DNA of 64,000 nt, from NCBI RefSeq assembly GCF_900478135.1, contig NZ_LS483470.1, positions 675,501 through 739,500 on the forward strand, given 5' to 3'. The stretch comes from Leminorella richardii. GTDB lineage: Bacteria > Pseudomonadota > Gammaproteobacteria > Enterobacterales > Enterobacteriaceae. The position numbers and the translations under genes were made by a program. Each line of letters opens with the position of its first letter. Position 1 is the stretch's first letter. Below the pieces are notes generated by a model. It did no database searches. It had not been told where the DNA came from and saw nothing but the letters and a program-made list of their open reading frames with translations. Below, piece by piece: positions 54,968-63,827 of this stretch.

Positions 54968-55166
54968 GGCGGCAGTTACCTTTGGGCTAAATGCAAAACG
55001 GATCTTGACTTAAGCTACCTGTAAATGAGGGAAATCGCCAGATGGATAAAGGGAAAAGGAAAGACGTATTGGTATAACCGACGGTTCTTGACGTACATTC
55101 TTCTTGTCATTGCTGATTTCATTTAATTACAATGATTATTATTTCATTTCAATAGATAATCTAGCC

Positions 55167-56606
55167 GTGTTAATAAAAAGCAGAGCAGGCGTTGTATCGT
55201 TTGTTTTAATCGCTCTTTTGCTGTCCTTCGACTTTTTTCGGAGTTCATTGGCCGTTCGCGTCATGGGAAATAGCGCGGTGTTGCTATATTTAGTCCTCGC
55301 GCTGGTCTTTTTTCTACCGTTTGTGCTGATAATGTCTGATATCGGGGCAGAGCTTCGTCGCGACGGCTGTGGGATCTACACTTGGGCGAGCCGTTATCTG
55401 GGCGCGCGTCTGACGTTTGTTGGGGCATTTATTTGGTACTTGTCCTGCATCATCTTAATCGGGAACTGTATTTCTTACGCGATACATTACCTGTCGATTT
55501 TTATTTGCGGTGACGATCTTTTTTTATTAAGCCGGTTTGAGCTTTGGTCGAAAAGTGGCTTAACGACAGTTGTTGCGGTGCTGGCGACGATTATTGCCAT
55601 CAAATGGCATAGTCACTTACGGCTTATTATCACCATAGGCGGAGCGGCTCTCATCTGTGCCATACTGGTTTTATTACTGGCTAGTGTACCCTTGCTTCTT
55701 TTGGTCGATGGCTCGTCAGCTTTAGCAAGTCACTTGCCGTTGGCTCCGCGTTCGGGGTTTGAGGCAGCTAGCAGAAAAGGCGAATATGCCCAACTGGTGG
55801 TACAGATTGTTTTTGCCTATTGCTGTATCAGTATTGCGGGGGGCTTAACCAATATCGTTCAAAACGTGGGTAAAGCGCTTAAGAAAAAGCTAGTGTTAGC
55901 GGTCATTGTCGTTGCTATTGGCTACGCGGTGAGCGTTTTGCTGTGGGGGACACAGCCCGCAGCCGATGGCTATTGGATCCCCAGTATTTTTGAACTAACG
56001 AAAAATATGGGCGCTTCCTGGGGAGTAGCTCTGCATTTATCCTCTGACTCCGTCGCTGCTATCAGTAGCGAGCTGCTGCACATTACCGGGCTTCTTTTGT
56101 TCCTAGCCGCAGTGGCCTCGGTATTAATCTTAATTTATGCGCCGCTGAGGCTGTTGATGAGGGGCATTCAAGAAACAGCTGAGTCAACAAATACAGCGGG
56201 AGTACCGGCGAAAGCGATGTGGGTGCAGTGTCTGCTGGTATTAATTGTGCTAAACGTATCGCGAGAGCAGTCCTATTACCTGTTAGATACCCTGACTCAG
56301 GTTCTGATGACCTTGCCTTGCCTCCTTCTGGCCGTTGCGTTCTTTTTATTTAAAACGAAGCTTCATTCTGAGGTCGGCTCTGAGATACCCAAAAGCCGTC
56401 TGTCAGCGCTTTTGATAAGCGGAACGGTGGTGTTGGTGATTATTCTTTCCAACGTCAGTGCCGCCGTGTTGCCAGCCGTTTATCTGGGGGAATTTGAGCG
56501 AGCGAAATGGGCGTTTTATGGGGGCGCAGTAGCTGTGCTGGCTGGGTTGGTCGCTTATGAAATCTATTGTCGCAGGATAAGTAAAAAACAGACGCCGGAA
56601 GCCTAG
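55167..56606 (+). CDS. APC-superfamily amino acid transporter (YjeM-like)
   Basis: About 479 residues and 12 predicted membrane helices. LYLVLALVFFLPFVLIMSDI and the DIGAELRRDGCGIYTWASRYLG loop are typical of the APC/GadC-YjeM group of amino acid antiporters. The frame is open from TTG 55104, but the first 20 residues (NYNDYYFISIDN...) look non-coding, so GTG 55167 (MLIKSRAGVV) is preferred; the start is uncertain. It lies between glnD and map, which are adjacent in E. coli, so it is an insertion. Substrate unknown. Confidence 0.75.
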   Translation: MLIKSRAGVVSFVLIALLLSFDFFRSSLAVRVMGNSAVLLYLVLALVFFLPFVLIMSDIGAELRRDGCGIYTWASRYLGARLTFVGAFIWYLSCIILIGNCISYAIHYLSIFICGDDLFLLSRFELWSKSGLTTVVAVLATIIAIKWHSHLRLIITIGGAALICAILVLLLASVPLLLLVDGSSALASHLPLAPRSGFEAASRKGEYAQLVVQIVFAYCCISIAGGLTNIVQNVGKALKKKLVLAVIVVAIGYAVSVLLWGTQPAADGYWIPSIFELTKNMGASWGVALHLSSDSVAAISSELLHITGLLLFLAAVASVLILIYAPLRLLMRGIQETAESTNTAGVPAKAMWVQCLLVLIVLNVSREQSYYLLDTLTQVLMTLPCLLLAVAFFLFKTKLHSEVGSEIPKSRLSALLISGTVVLVIILSNVSAAVLPAVYLGEFERAKWAFYGGAVAVLAGLVAYEIYCRRISKKQTPEA

Positions 56607-56627
56607 GCTTCCGGCGCGTAGCGAGGG

Positions 56628-57422
56628 TTACTCTGCGGGCGTCAGAATTGCTTCAATAGTGTCGTCTTTGCGCAGAGTAAGGATTTCGCAGCCGTCATCA
56701 GTAACGGCAATCATGTGCTCATACTGCGCGGAGAGGCTGCGGTCTTTGGTTTTGACCGTCCAGCCGTCTTTCATGGTGCGAATATGGTAGTCGCCGGCGT
56801 TGACCATCGGCTCGATAGTAAAGGTCATGCCTTTTTGCAGCACCACGCCGCCGTCGTCCGCATCATAGTGAAGAACCTGAGGTTCCTCGTGAAAGCCTTC
56901 GCCGATGCCGTGGCCGCAGTATTCGCGAACGACCGAGAATCCCTGTGCTTCTACATATTTCTGAATCGCCTTACCCAGCGTGCGCAGGCGAATGCCGGGC
57001 TTAACCATTCTCAGTGCCAGATAGAGGCTTTCCTGAGTCACGCGGCACAGGCGGTCGCCCAGAATGGTCGGCTGGCCAACAGTAAACATTTTGGACGTAT
57101 CGCCGTGGAATCCGTCTTTAATCACGGTAACGTCGATATTGACGATATCGCCGTCTTTGAGCTTTTTGTCATCACTGGGAATGCCGTGGCAAACCACTTC
57201 ATTGATTGAGATACAAACCGACTTGGGAAAGCCGTGATAACCCAAACAGGCGGAAATGGCGTTTTGCGTATTGGTAATGTAGTCGTGACAAATGCGATCC
57301 AGTTCACCGGTGGTGACGTCTGGCTTCACAAAGGGTTCAATCATTTCCAACACTTCGGCCGCGAGTCGGCCAGCAACGCGCATTTTAGCGACGTCTTCAG
57401 GAGTTTTTATTGAGATAGCCAT
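56628..57422 (-). CDS. map: Methionine aminopeptidase type I
   Basis: 264 residues, the same as E. coli. Removes N-terminal methionine from nascent proteins. Metal ligands are visible in VNIDVTVIKDGFHGDTSKMF, CGHGIGEGFHEEP and FTIEPMVNAG. Divergent from the pyrB-pyrC insertion; in E. coli it is divergent directly from rpsB. Confidence 0.96.
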   Translation of the reverse strand: MAISIKTPEDVAKMRVAGRLAAEVLEMIEPFVKPDVTTGELDRICHDYITNTQNAISACLGYHGFPKSVCISINEVVCHGIPSDDKKLKDGDIVNIDVTVIKDGFHGDTSKMFTVGQPTILGDRLCRVTQESLYLALRMVKPGIRLRTLGKAIQKYVEAQGFSVVREYCGHGIGEGFHEEPQVLHYDADDGGVVLQKGMTFTIEPMVNAGDYHIRTMKDGWTVKTKDRSLSAQYEHMIAVTDDGCEILTLRKDDTIEAILTPAE

Positions 57423-57634
57423 AAAGCAGAGTCCATGTTAAACCGCTATCGTTACCTGCTGTGCAGAGATACACAGGAGGCTGGCGAAAAGCGCTAATCG
57501 ACAACGATTATCAATACAAGATTCTACTATGGTAACAGCCCTGAGAAAGAGAGCCAAATTTATTGCCGCGATGAGGCACTGTTATAGAGCCCGTTTGTGT
57601 TGTAAAAAATATCGATGATTTCTCAGAAATTTGG

Positions 57635-57662
57635 TTGACGATAAAATATTATCTGGTAGATT
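57635..57662 (+). promoter_or_regulatory. Candidate sigma-70 promoter for the pyrB leader
   Basis: -35 TTGACG (57635-57640), 16-bp spacer, -10 TAGATT (57657-57662). It would start transcription about 75 bp before the leader peptide. A half-conserved PurR-like sequence lies at 57696-57711 (11 of 16). Confidence 0.5.
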
Positions 57663-57742
57663 AAGAAGGTTTGCGCACAAGATTCACATTATCAAAAGCG
57701 TGCGTTTGCATCACTTAAAGCCGAAGAAAAAGGTTAAGAAGA

Positions 57743-57784
57743 ATGAAGATACACATAGCTAAAGAGGTTGATATCAACCCCTAA
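57743..57784 (+). CDS. Putative pyrB leader peptide (13 residues)
   Basis: ATG at 57743 opens a 13-codon frame reading MKIHIAKEVDINP, with GGTTAAGAAG upstream as a possible ribosome site. Its stop codon (57782-57784) lies inside the left arm of the following terminator hairpin. That is how leader peptides in attenuators control a downstream operon: a ribosome close behind polymerase prevents the hairpin. It shares no sequence with the E. coli pyrL peptide that I can see. Confidence 0.5.
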   Translation: MKIHIAKEVDINP

Positions 57785-57821
57785 TCATATGCCGACAGGC
57801 CGTTGATTAGGGGTTTTTTTT
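57776..57821 (+). terminator. Attenuator-like terminator upstream of pyrB
   Basis: A perfect 12-bp stem, AACCCCTAATCA (57776-57787) with TGATTAGGGGTT (57804-57815), followed by T8. It lies 34 bp before the pyrB start, with no gene before it except the leader peptide, so it should act on pyrB-pyrC transcription. Confidence 0.82.
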
Positions 57822-57854
57822 CGTCTGAAGTTTAACAGGGGAGCAGAAAAAAGA

Positions 57855-58782
57855 ATGCGAGGCCAACATATACTAGGGTTGGAACACATGTCGCCCTTAG
57901 ACATTGAACGCGTGTTAGATACCGCCGCAGAAATGAAGAAACTGGTGGGGCGCCAAAAAAATAAGAAACTTTCCGTTTTGCGGGGAAAAGCAATCGTTAA
58001 CGTCTTCTTTGAAAACAGCACTCGCACCCGTTCATCTTTCGAGCTGGCGGGCAAATATCTTGGTGCCGACGTCATCAATATTGCAGCGTCAACGTCCAGC
58101 GTGGCTAAGGGAGAGAGCCTGCGCGATACGCTTCTGACGGTGCAGGCAATGGGTATCGATGCCATTGTGATGCGCCACAGTGCGGAAGGTGCAGCGCAGT
58201 ACGCGACGCGCTACGTTGATGCAGTGGTTATTAACGCCGGTGACGGCGCACACGAACACCCTACGCAGGGGCTGTTGGACCTGCTTACGATTCGCCAACA
58301 TCACGGCAAAATAGCCGGGAAGAAAGTGGCGATTATCGGAGACATTCTGCATAGCCGCGTTGCCCGCTCAAACGTTTGGGGGCTGTTGAAGTTGGGGGCC
58401 GAGGTACATCTGGGCGGCCCTAAAACGATGATCCCGAAAGAGATGGTGGATATGGGGGGTCACCATCCATCACCGGGTGGAAGACGCTATCGCCGATGCC
58501 GACGTGGTGAACGTTTTACGCATTCAGCTTGAGCGCCAAAAGAAGGGATTGTTCCCTACGCCGCGCGAATATGCCCGCATCTTCGGCATTAACGAAGAGC
58601 GTTTAAAGCTGGCGAAAAAGAACGTGCTGGTGATGCACCCGGGCCCAATGAATCGCGGTTTGGAAATTTCGCCAGACGTAGCCTACGGCCGCTTCTCCGC
58701 TATCGAAGAGCAGGTGAACAACGGTGTGGCTGTCAGAATGGCGGTACTCTCTTTAACTTTAGCCGATGAGGAATGCGCGTAA
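57855..58782 (+). pseudogene. pyrB: Aspartate carbamoyltransferase catalytic protein (Firmicutes-like), frameshifted
   Basis: Carbamoyl phosphate plus aspartate to carbamoylaspartate, the committed step of pyrimidine synthesis. FFENSTRTRSSFELAGKYLG (phosphate-binding STRT), MRHSAEGAAQ, AGDGAHEHPTQGLLDL, ILHSRVARSN and LRIQLERQ, MHPGPMNRGLEI are all present. The frame shifts at six G (58454-58459); five G would restore an uninterrupted gene ending at 58782. The protein resembles class B/C enzymes of Firmicutes, not the enterobacterial PyrB that pairs with PyrI; no pyrI is present. An attenuator precedes it, and its stop overlaps pyrC. Confidence 0.88.
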
Positions 58783-60086
58783 TGGCACAGTGGTTAATTC
58801 AGAACGGTCACCTGATCGATCCGGCAAACGGGATAGACGATGTGCTTGACGTTCGCGTTATAGACGGCGTTATTGCGGAAGTAGGGAAGGGGCTTAAGTC
58901 TGCTGCGGCAGAGGAGTGTATCGATGCCAGTGGGCTTATCGTCAGCCCCGGCTTTATTGATATCCACTGTCACCTGCGCGAGCCTGGGCAAGAGGCGAAA
59001 GAAGATCTGTTGACCGGCACGGCGTCGGCTGCCGCCGGAGGGTATACCACCATTCTGACCATGGCCAACACACGCCCGGTAATCGATCAGGCCATCATTG
59101 TTGAAGGGATGAAAAACAAAATCCGTCAGGATGGTCTGGTGCGGGTTGAGATTACTGGTGCCGTTACTAAAGGTCTGGAAGGCAAAGAGCTGGCCGAAAT
59201 TGGCGATATGGCTTTGGCCGGCGTGAGAGCGCTATCTGACGACGGAAACTACGTGGATGACGCGCGCCTGATGCGCGCTGCGCTGGAGTACGCCAGCATG
59301 TTTGACCTGCCGGTGATATCCCACTCAGAAGACTGCTGTCTAGTAGCTGACGGCGTTATGCATGAAGGCTGCGTCTCGGCCAAGCTGGGGCTAAAAGGCC
59401 GTCCGGCGGAAGCGGAGAACATTGCTGTCTCTCGTGAACTGATGCTGGCGGAAATGACCGGTGGCCATATTCATATTGCCCACGTTAGCAGCAAGGGGGC
59501 GGTAGATTTGATTCGAGCCGCTAAGGCCAAGGGCATTAAGGTTACCGCTGAGGTGACGCCTCATCACCTGTGTCTGGTGGATAAGAGCATTGAGTCGTTC
59601 GACTCGGTGTTTAAAGTTAACCCACCGTTGCGCACTAACGAACACATTGTCGCACTGCTGGAAGGTCTAAAAGACGGTACTTTAGATGCTATTGCTACCG
59701 ATCACGCTCCTCACGCCTACGAAGAGAAAGACTGTGAGTTCAACGAAGCGCCCTGCGGCTTTGCCGGTTTCGAAACGGCTTTCAGTGTGCTGAACAGCCG
59801 CTTTGTTACCACCGGAGAGTGGCGAGTGCAGGATTTGATCGCCAAGATGACGTCCGGGCCTGCGGCGGCGTTTGACTGGAAAGATCGCGGTCATCTTAGC
59901 GTTGGTGGACTGGCGGACTTAGTGCTTATCGATCCGAAAGCGGAGTGGATTGTTGACCCTCAGTCGCTGTTAACGCGCGGAAAGTCTTGTCCGTTCAGCG
60001 GCATGCATATGACGGGCAAAGTGGTGAGTACGATGGTTAACGGTCGCTGGGTCTACCGGGATGGGGAAATCCGGCGCGACTGCTAA
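58782..60086 (+). CDS. pyrC: Dihydroorotase, class I (PyrC of Firmicutes type)
   Basis: 434 residues. Cyclises carbamoylaspartate to dihydroorotate. The class I metal signature DIHCHLREPGQEAKEDLLTG at about 61-80, TMANTRPVIDQ, HIAHVSSKGAVDLI and ATDHAPHAYEEKDCEF are visible. Enterobacterial PyrC is the shorter class II type, so this looks acquired together with the ATCase. ATG 58782 overlaps the pyrB stop (TAATG). It is the second gene of the inserted pair. Confidence 0.92.
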   Translation: MAQWLIQNGHLIDPANGIDDVLDVRVIDGVIAEVGKGLKSAAAEECIDASGLIVSPGFIDIHCHLREPGQEAKEDLLTGTASAAAGGYTTILTMANTRPVIDQAIIVEGMKNKIRQDGLVRVEITGAVTKGLEGKELAEIGDMALAGVRALSDDGNYVDDARLMRAALEYASMFDLPVISHSEDCCLVADGVMHEGCVSAKLGLKGRPAEAENIAVSRELMLAEMTGGHIHIAHVSSKGAVDLIRAAKAKGIKVTAEVTPHHLCLVDKSIESFDSVFKVNPPLRTNEHIVALLEGLKDGTLDAIATDHAPHAYEEKDCEFNEAPCGFAGFETAFSVLNSRFVTTGEWRVQDLIAKMTSGPAAAFDWKDRGHLSVGGLADLVLIDPKAEWIVDPQSLLTRGKSCPFSGMHMTGKVVSTMVNGRWVYRDGEIRRDC

Positions 60087-60096
60087 ACTTAACTGA

Positions 60097-60137
60097 CGGT
60101 TGCGGTGCGGATAAGAGCGCACCGCGGCTGCCTTTTC
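60097..60137 (+). terminator. Terminator after the pyrB-pyrC pair
   Basis: GCGGTGCG (60102-60109) with CGCACCGC (60118-60125), extended outward by T-G and C-G pairs to about 13 bp, followed by a short CCTTTT. Confidence 0.7.
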
Positions 60138-60192
60138 GCTACAAATTTACTTTACCTACACTAAGTAGTGGCGTTTAAGGGCGCTTTTATGG

Positions 60193-60403
60193 TATAAAGC
60201 GCGCCGGAAATCCGTCTTCTTTTCTTATGAATTATTCTTACGAAATGCGGTTCGGTATTTTCAATCACTTTTTACTTAAACTACGTTATAACACACACGT
60301 ATCGGCACATGCGGCGGGGTGCTTTAAAGCGTTTATTCGCTTTGGGGTCGGCGTTATGGGATACGTGGAGGCATAACCCCAAACTTTACTTATAGAGGTA
60401 ATA
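60193..60403 (+). promoter_or_regulatory. rpsB promoter region and S2-type autoregulatory leader
   Basis: A -10-like TATAAA (60193-60198) followed by a GC-rich discriminator (GCGCGCC) suggests stringent control. The -35 is weak. Just before rpsB, GGAGGCATAACCCCAAACTT at about 60367-60386 and TATAGAGGTAATA are strongly like the E. coli rpsB leader, where S2 binds and represses rpsB-tsf. The leader would be about 200 nt. The 317-bp gap holds this and the pyrC terminator. Confidence 0.65.
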
Positions 60404-61129
60404 ATGGCAACTGTATCTATGCGCGACATGCTCAAGGCTGGCGTACACTTTGGTCACCAGACCCGTTACTGGAACCCGAAAATGAAGCCGTTCATCTTCG
60501 GTGCTCGTAACAAAGTGCATATCATCAACCTTGAAAAAACTGTACCGATGTTCAACGAAGCTCTGGCTGAGTTAAACAAGATCGCTTCCCACAAGGGCAA
60601 GATCCTGTTTGTTGGTACCAAGCGCGCAGCGTGTGAGCCAGTCAAAGAAGCCGCTAAAAGCTGCAACCAATTCTACGTTAACCATCGCTGGTTGGGCGGC
60701 ATGCTGACCAACTGGAAAACCGTCCGTCAGTCAATCAAGCGTTTGAAAGAATTAGAAATTCAAGCACAGGACGGTACGTTCGACAAGCTGACCAAGAAAG
60801 AAGCGCTGATGCGTTCTCGCGAAATGGACAAGCTGGAGAACAGCCTCGGTGGTATCAAAGATATGGGCGGCCTGCCTGATGCGATTTTCGTTATCGATGC
60901 CGATCACGAACACATTGCTATCAAAGAAGCCAATAACCTTGGCATTCCTGTTTTTGCGGTCGTTGATACTAACTCCGATCCGGACGGCGTAGACTTCGTT
61001 ATCCCAGGTAACGATGACGCCATTCGCGCAGTGCAGCTGTACCTTGGCGCTGTTGCTGAAACTGTCCGTGAAGCCCGCGCCGATCAGGGCGTTCAGGCCG
61101 TTGAAGAAAGCTTCATCGAAGCGGAGTAA
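60404..61129 (+). CDS. rpsB: 30S ribosomal protein S2
   Basis: 241 residues, as in E. coli. Small-subunit protein at the head-body junction, required for S1 binding. The S2 signature GVHFGHQTRYWNPKMKPFIF opens the protein, and VNHRWLGGMLTNWKT is conserved. Leads the rpsB-tsf operon. Confidence 0.98.
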   Translation: MATVSMRDMLKAGVHFGHQTRYWNPKMKPFIFGARNKVHIINLEKTVPMFNEALAELNKIASHKGKILFVGTKRAACEPVKEAAKSCNQFYVNHRWLGGMLTNWKTVRQSIKRLKELEIQAQDGTFDKLTKKEALMRSREMDKLENSLGGIKDMGGLPDAIFVIDADHEHIAIKEANNLGIPVFAVVDTNSDPDGVDFVIPGNDDAIRAVQLYLGAVAETVREARADQGVQAVEESFIEAE

Positions 61130-61183
61130 TAAGGAGTGCTCCGTAGCGAGCCCTTATTAACCAGGTATTAGATATGTTGGTTA

Positions 61184-61208
61184 GGGGGCCTGTTCAGGCC
61201 CCCTTTTT
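61184..61208 (+). terminator. Attenuating terminator between rpsB and tsf
   Basis: GGGGGCCT (61184-61191), loop GTTC, AGGCCCCC (61196-61203), then T5. In E. coli a similar partial terminator limits tsf transcription relative to rpsB. Confidence 0.85.
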
Positions 61209-61260
61209 GCTTGTTTGTCACAAAGAACATCCGACAAAGAATAACCGAGGATAGAAGAGA

Positions 61261-62115
61261 ATGGCTGAAATTACTGCAGCTCTAGTAAAAGAACTCCGCG
61301 AGCGTACCGCTGCCGGTATGATGGAATGTAAAAAAGCGCTGGTTGAAGCAAACGGTGATATCGAGCTGGCTATCGACAACATGCGTAAATCTGGTCAGGC
61401 GAAAGCGGCTAAGAAAGCCGGTCGCGTTGCTGCTGAAGGCGTTATTCTGACCAAGATCGCTGCTGACGGTAAGCGTGGCGTTATTCTGGAAGCTAACTGT
61501 GAAACCGACTTCGTTGCTAAAGACGCCGGCTTCCTGGCTTTTGCTAACGGCGCTATCGACGCTGCTCTGGCTGAAAACATCAGCGATATCGAAGCGCTGA
61601 AGGCCAAGTTTGAAGAAACCCGCACTACGCTGGTTGCGAAAATTGGTGAAAACATCAATCTTCGTCGCGTTATCGTTCTGGAAGGCGAAAAGCTGGGTGC
61701 CTACATGCACGGCGCTCGCATCGGCGTTCTGGTTGCTGCAAACGGCGCTGCTGACGATGAGCTGGTTAAGCACATCGCTATGCACATTGCTGCAAGCAAG
61801 CCTGAGTTTGTTTCTCCAGACGACGTTCCGGCTGAAGTTGTTGCTCGCGAGCACGAAATTCAAATCGACATCGCGATGCAGTCCGGCAAGCCGCGCGAAA
61901 TCGCAGAGAAAATGGTTGAAGGCCGTATGCGTAAGTTCACCGGCGAGATTTCTCTGACCGGTCAGGCTTTCGTTATGGACCCAAGCAAAACCGTTGGCGA
62001 TCTGCTCAAAGAGCGTAAAGCTGGCGTAGCTGAGTTCATCCGCTTTGAAGTGGGTGAAGGCATCGAGAAAGTTGAAGTAGACTTTGCAGCAGAAGTTGCT
62101 GCGATGTCTAAGTAA
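61261..62115 (+). CDS. tsf: Translation elongation factor Ts
   Basis: 284 residues (E. coli 283). Exchanges GDP for GTP on EF-Tu. Signature LRERTAAGMMECKKALVEA near the N-terminus and ETDFVAKDAGF are present. Cotranscribed with rpsB through the attenuator. Confidence 0.97.
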   Translation: MAEITAALVKELRERTAAGMMECKKALVEANGDIELAIDNMRKSGQAKAAKKAGRVAAEGVILTKIAADGKRGVILEANCETDFVAKDAGFLAFANGAIDAALAENISDIEALKAKFEETRTTLVAKIGENINLRRVIVLEGEKLGAYMHGARIGVLVAANGAADDELVKHIAMHIAASKPEFVSPDDVPAEVVAREHEIQIDIAMQSGKPREIAEKMVEGRMRKFTGEISLTGQAFVMDPSKTVGDLLKERKAGVAEFIRFEVGEGIEKVEVDFAAEVAAMSK

Positions 62116-62134
62116 GCTTTCCCGTTGACTGAAG

Positions 62135-62167
62135 CGGATCGATATAACAGTATCGGTCCGTTTTTTT
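62135..62167 (+). terminator. Rho-independent terminator after tsf
   Basis: CGGATCGATA (62135-62144) with TATCGGTCCG (62151-62160), followed by T7. Confidence 0.88.
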
Positions 62168-62244
62168 AAGTATACTCGTCAGCAACGTGACGTTCGGCGA
62201 GTATAAACCGACGACAATCATCTGCCGATTTAGGAAATCAGATC

Positions 62245-62979
62245 ATGGCAACCAACGCAAAACCCGCATATCAAAGAATCCTGCTTAAACTGAGCGGCGA
62301 GGCCTTACAGGGAGCCGAAGGCTTCGGTATTGATGCCAGCGTCCTCGATCGTATGGCACAAGAGATTAAGGAACTGATTGAGCTGGGCGTGCAGGTCGGC
62401 GTTGTTATTGGCGGCGGTAACCTGTTTCGCGGCGCGGGGCTGGCAAAAGCCGGTATGAACCGCGTAGTGGGCGACCACATGGGAATGCTGGCGACCGTCA
62501 TGAACGGTCTGGCGATGCGTGATGCTCTTCATCGTGCCTATGTGAACGCCCGCCTGATGTCTGCCATTCCGCTAAACGGCGTCTGCGATGACTATAGCTG
62601 GGCCGAGGCTATCAGCCTGCTGCGCCACGGTCGCGTGGTTATTTTTTCCGCCGGTACAGGCAACCCGTTCTTTACCACGGACTCCGCCGCCTGCTTGCGC
62701 GGGATTGAGATTGAAGCCGATATCGTTTTGAAAGCAACAAAAGTTGATGGCGTTTTCTCTGACGATCCGGTAAAAAATCCGGATGCCACGCTGTATGACT
62801 TCCTGAGCTATCAGGATGTTTTAGAGCGTGAGTTAAAGGTGATGGATCTTGCCGCCTTTACGTTGGCGCGCGACCATGGTTTGCCTATTCGCGTATTCAA
62901 CATGAACAAGCCCGGTGCACTGCGTCGCGTGGTTATGGGCGAAGCAGAAGGCACATTAATCTGCACGCCGACGGAATAA
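62245..62979 (+). CDS. pyrH: Uridylate kinase PyrH
   Basis: 244 residues (E. coli 241). Phosphorylates UMP to UDP; hexameric, activated by GTP and inhibited by UTP. ILLKLSGEALQG, VVIGGGNLFRG and SAGTGNPFFTTDSAACLRG are conserved. The pyrB-pyrC insertion puts three pyrimidine genes within 5 kb. Confidence 0.97.
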   Translation: MATNAKPAYQRILLKLSGEALQGAEGFGIDASVLDRMAQEIKELIELGVQVGVVIGGGNLFRGAGLAKAGMNRVVGDHMGMLATVMNGLAMRDALHRAYVNARLMSAIPLNGVCDDYSWAEAISLLRHGRVVIFSAGTGNPFFTTDSAACLRGIEIEADIVLKATKVDGVFSDDPVKNPDATLYDFLSYQDVLERELKVMDLAAFTLARDHGLPIRVFNMNKPGALRRVVMGEAEGTLICTPTE

Positions 62980-63070
62980 ACGCCCTCGGTGCGCTATGCG
63001 CATAATTTTACGGGCTGTGTGTCAACTGAGGCACAGTCCCCACTATTATTCACATTGAAAGGTTTGCAAC

Positions 63071-63628
63071 GTGATTAACGAAATTAAAAAAGATGCTAAA
63101 GAGCGCATGGAAAAGTGCGTAGAGATGTTCAAAACGCACATTAGCAAAGTGCGCACAGGCCGCGCGCATCCAAGCATACTGGACGGCATTCAGGTTGAGT
63201 ATTACGGCTCTGCTACACCGCTGCGCCAGCTGGCGAACGTAGTGACGGAAGACACCCGCACTCTGGCTATTTCTGTGTTTGACCGCAGCCTGACCCCTGC
63301 CATAGAAAAAGCGATTATGGCCTCCGATCTGGGGCTGAACCCGTCTTCTGCCGGTACTATCATTCGCGTTCCGCTTCCGCCGCTGACGGAAGAACGCCGT
63401 AAGGACCTGACCAAGGTTGTGCGTAACGAAGCTGAACAGGGGCGCGTGTCTGTACGCAACGTTCGCCGCGATGCGAACGACAAGATCAAAGCGCTGCTGA
63501 AAGATAAAGAAATCAGCGAAGACGATGAGCGCAAATCACAGGATGAAATCCAAAAGCTGACTGACGGCTTTATCAAGAAGATTGATGAGTCTTTGGCGGA
63601 GAAAGAAGCCGAGCTGATGGCATTCTAA
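63071..63628 (+). CDS. frr: Ribosome recycling factor
   Basis: 185 residues, the same as E. coli. Splits post-termination ribosomes together with EF-G. Start GTG 63071 gives MINEIKKDAKERMEKC; GRAHPSILDGIQVEYYG and the triple-helix body are conserved. GAAAGG lies before the start. Confidence 0.97.
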   Translation: MINEIKKDAKERMEKCVEMFKTHISKVRTGRAHPSILDGIQVEYYGSATPLRQLANVVTEDTRTLAISVFDRSLTPAIEKAIMASDLGLNPSSAGTIIRVPLPPLTEERRKDLTKVVRNEAEQGRVSVRNVRRDANDKIKALLKDKEISEDDERKSQDEIQKLTDGFIKKIDESLAEKEAELMAF

Positions 63629-63643
63629 TTTTGCTTTAGCCAA

Positions 63644-63690
63644 TAAAAAAACCCGGTGGTGGACATTGACCTACAGCCGGGTTTTTTCTT
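63644..63690 (+). terminator. Rho-independent terminator after frr
   Basis: A-rich arm then ACCCGG (63651-63656) pairing with CCGGGT (63677-63682) and T6, with a 20-base loop. Confidence 0.85.
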
Positions 63691-63827
63691 TTTTAGTTCG
63701 TTGAAAGCGCACGGAAGCCGGGAGTTTTACGCCAGAGCGTGATTTTCTGCCTGATAAAAGAGTAAAATGTGTGCCATTCTTTTTACAGACTTGTTCTGTG
63801 AGAAATGTCGTGAGTAGCAATAACCTG

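Noticed and set aside
57696..57711. PurR operator before pyrB
   Set aside because: Only 11 of 16 positions match and just one half-site is good; not enough to list as a feature.
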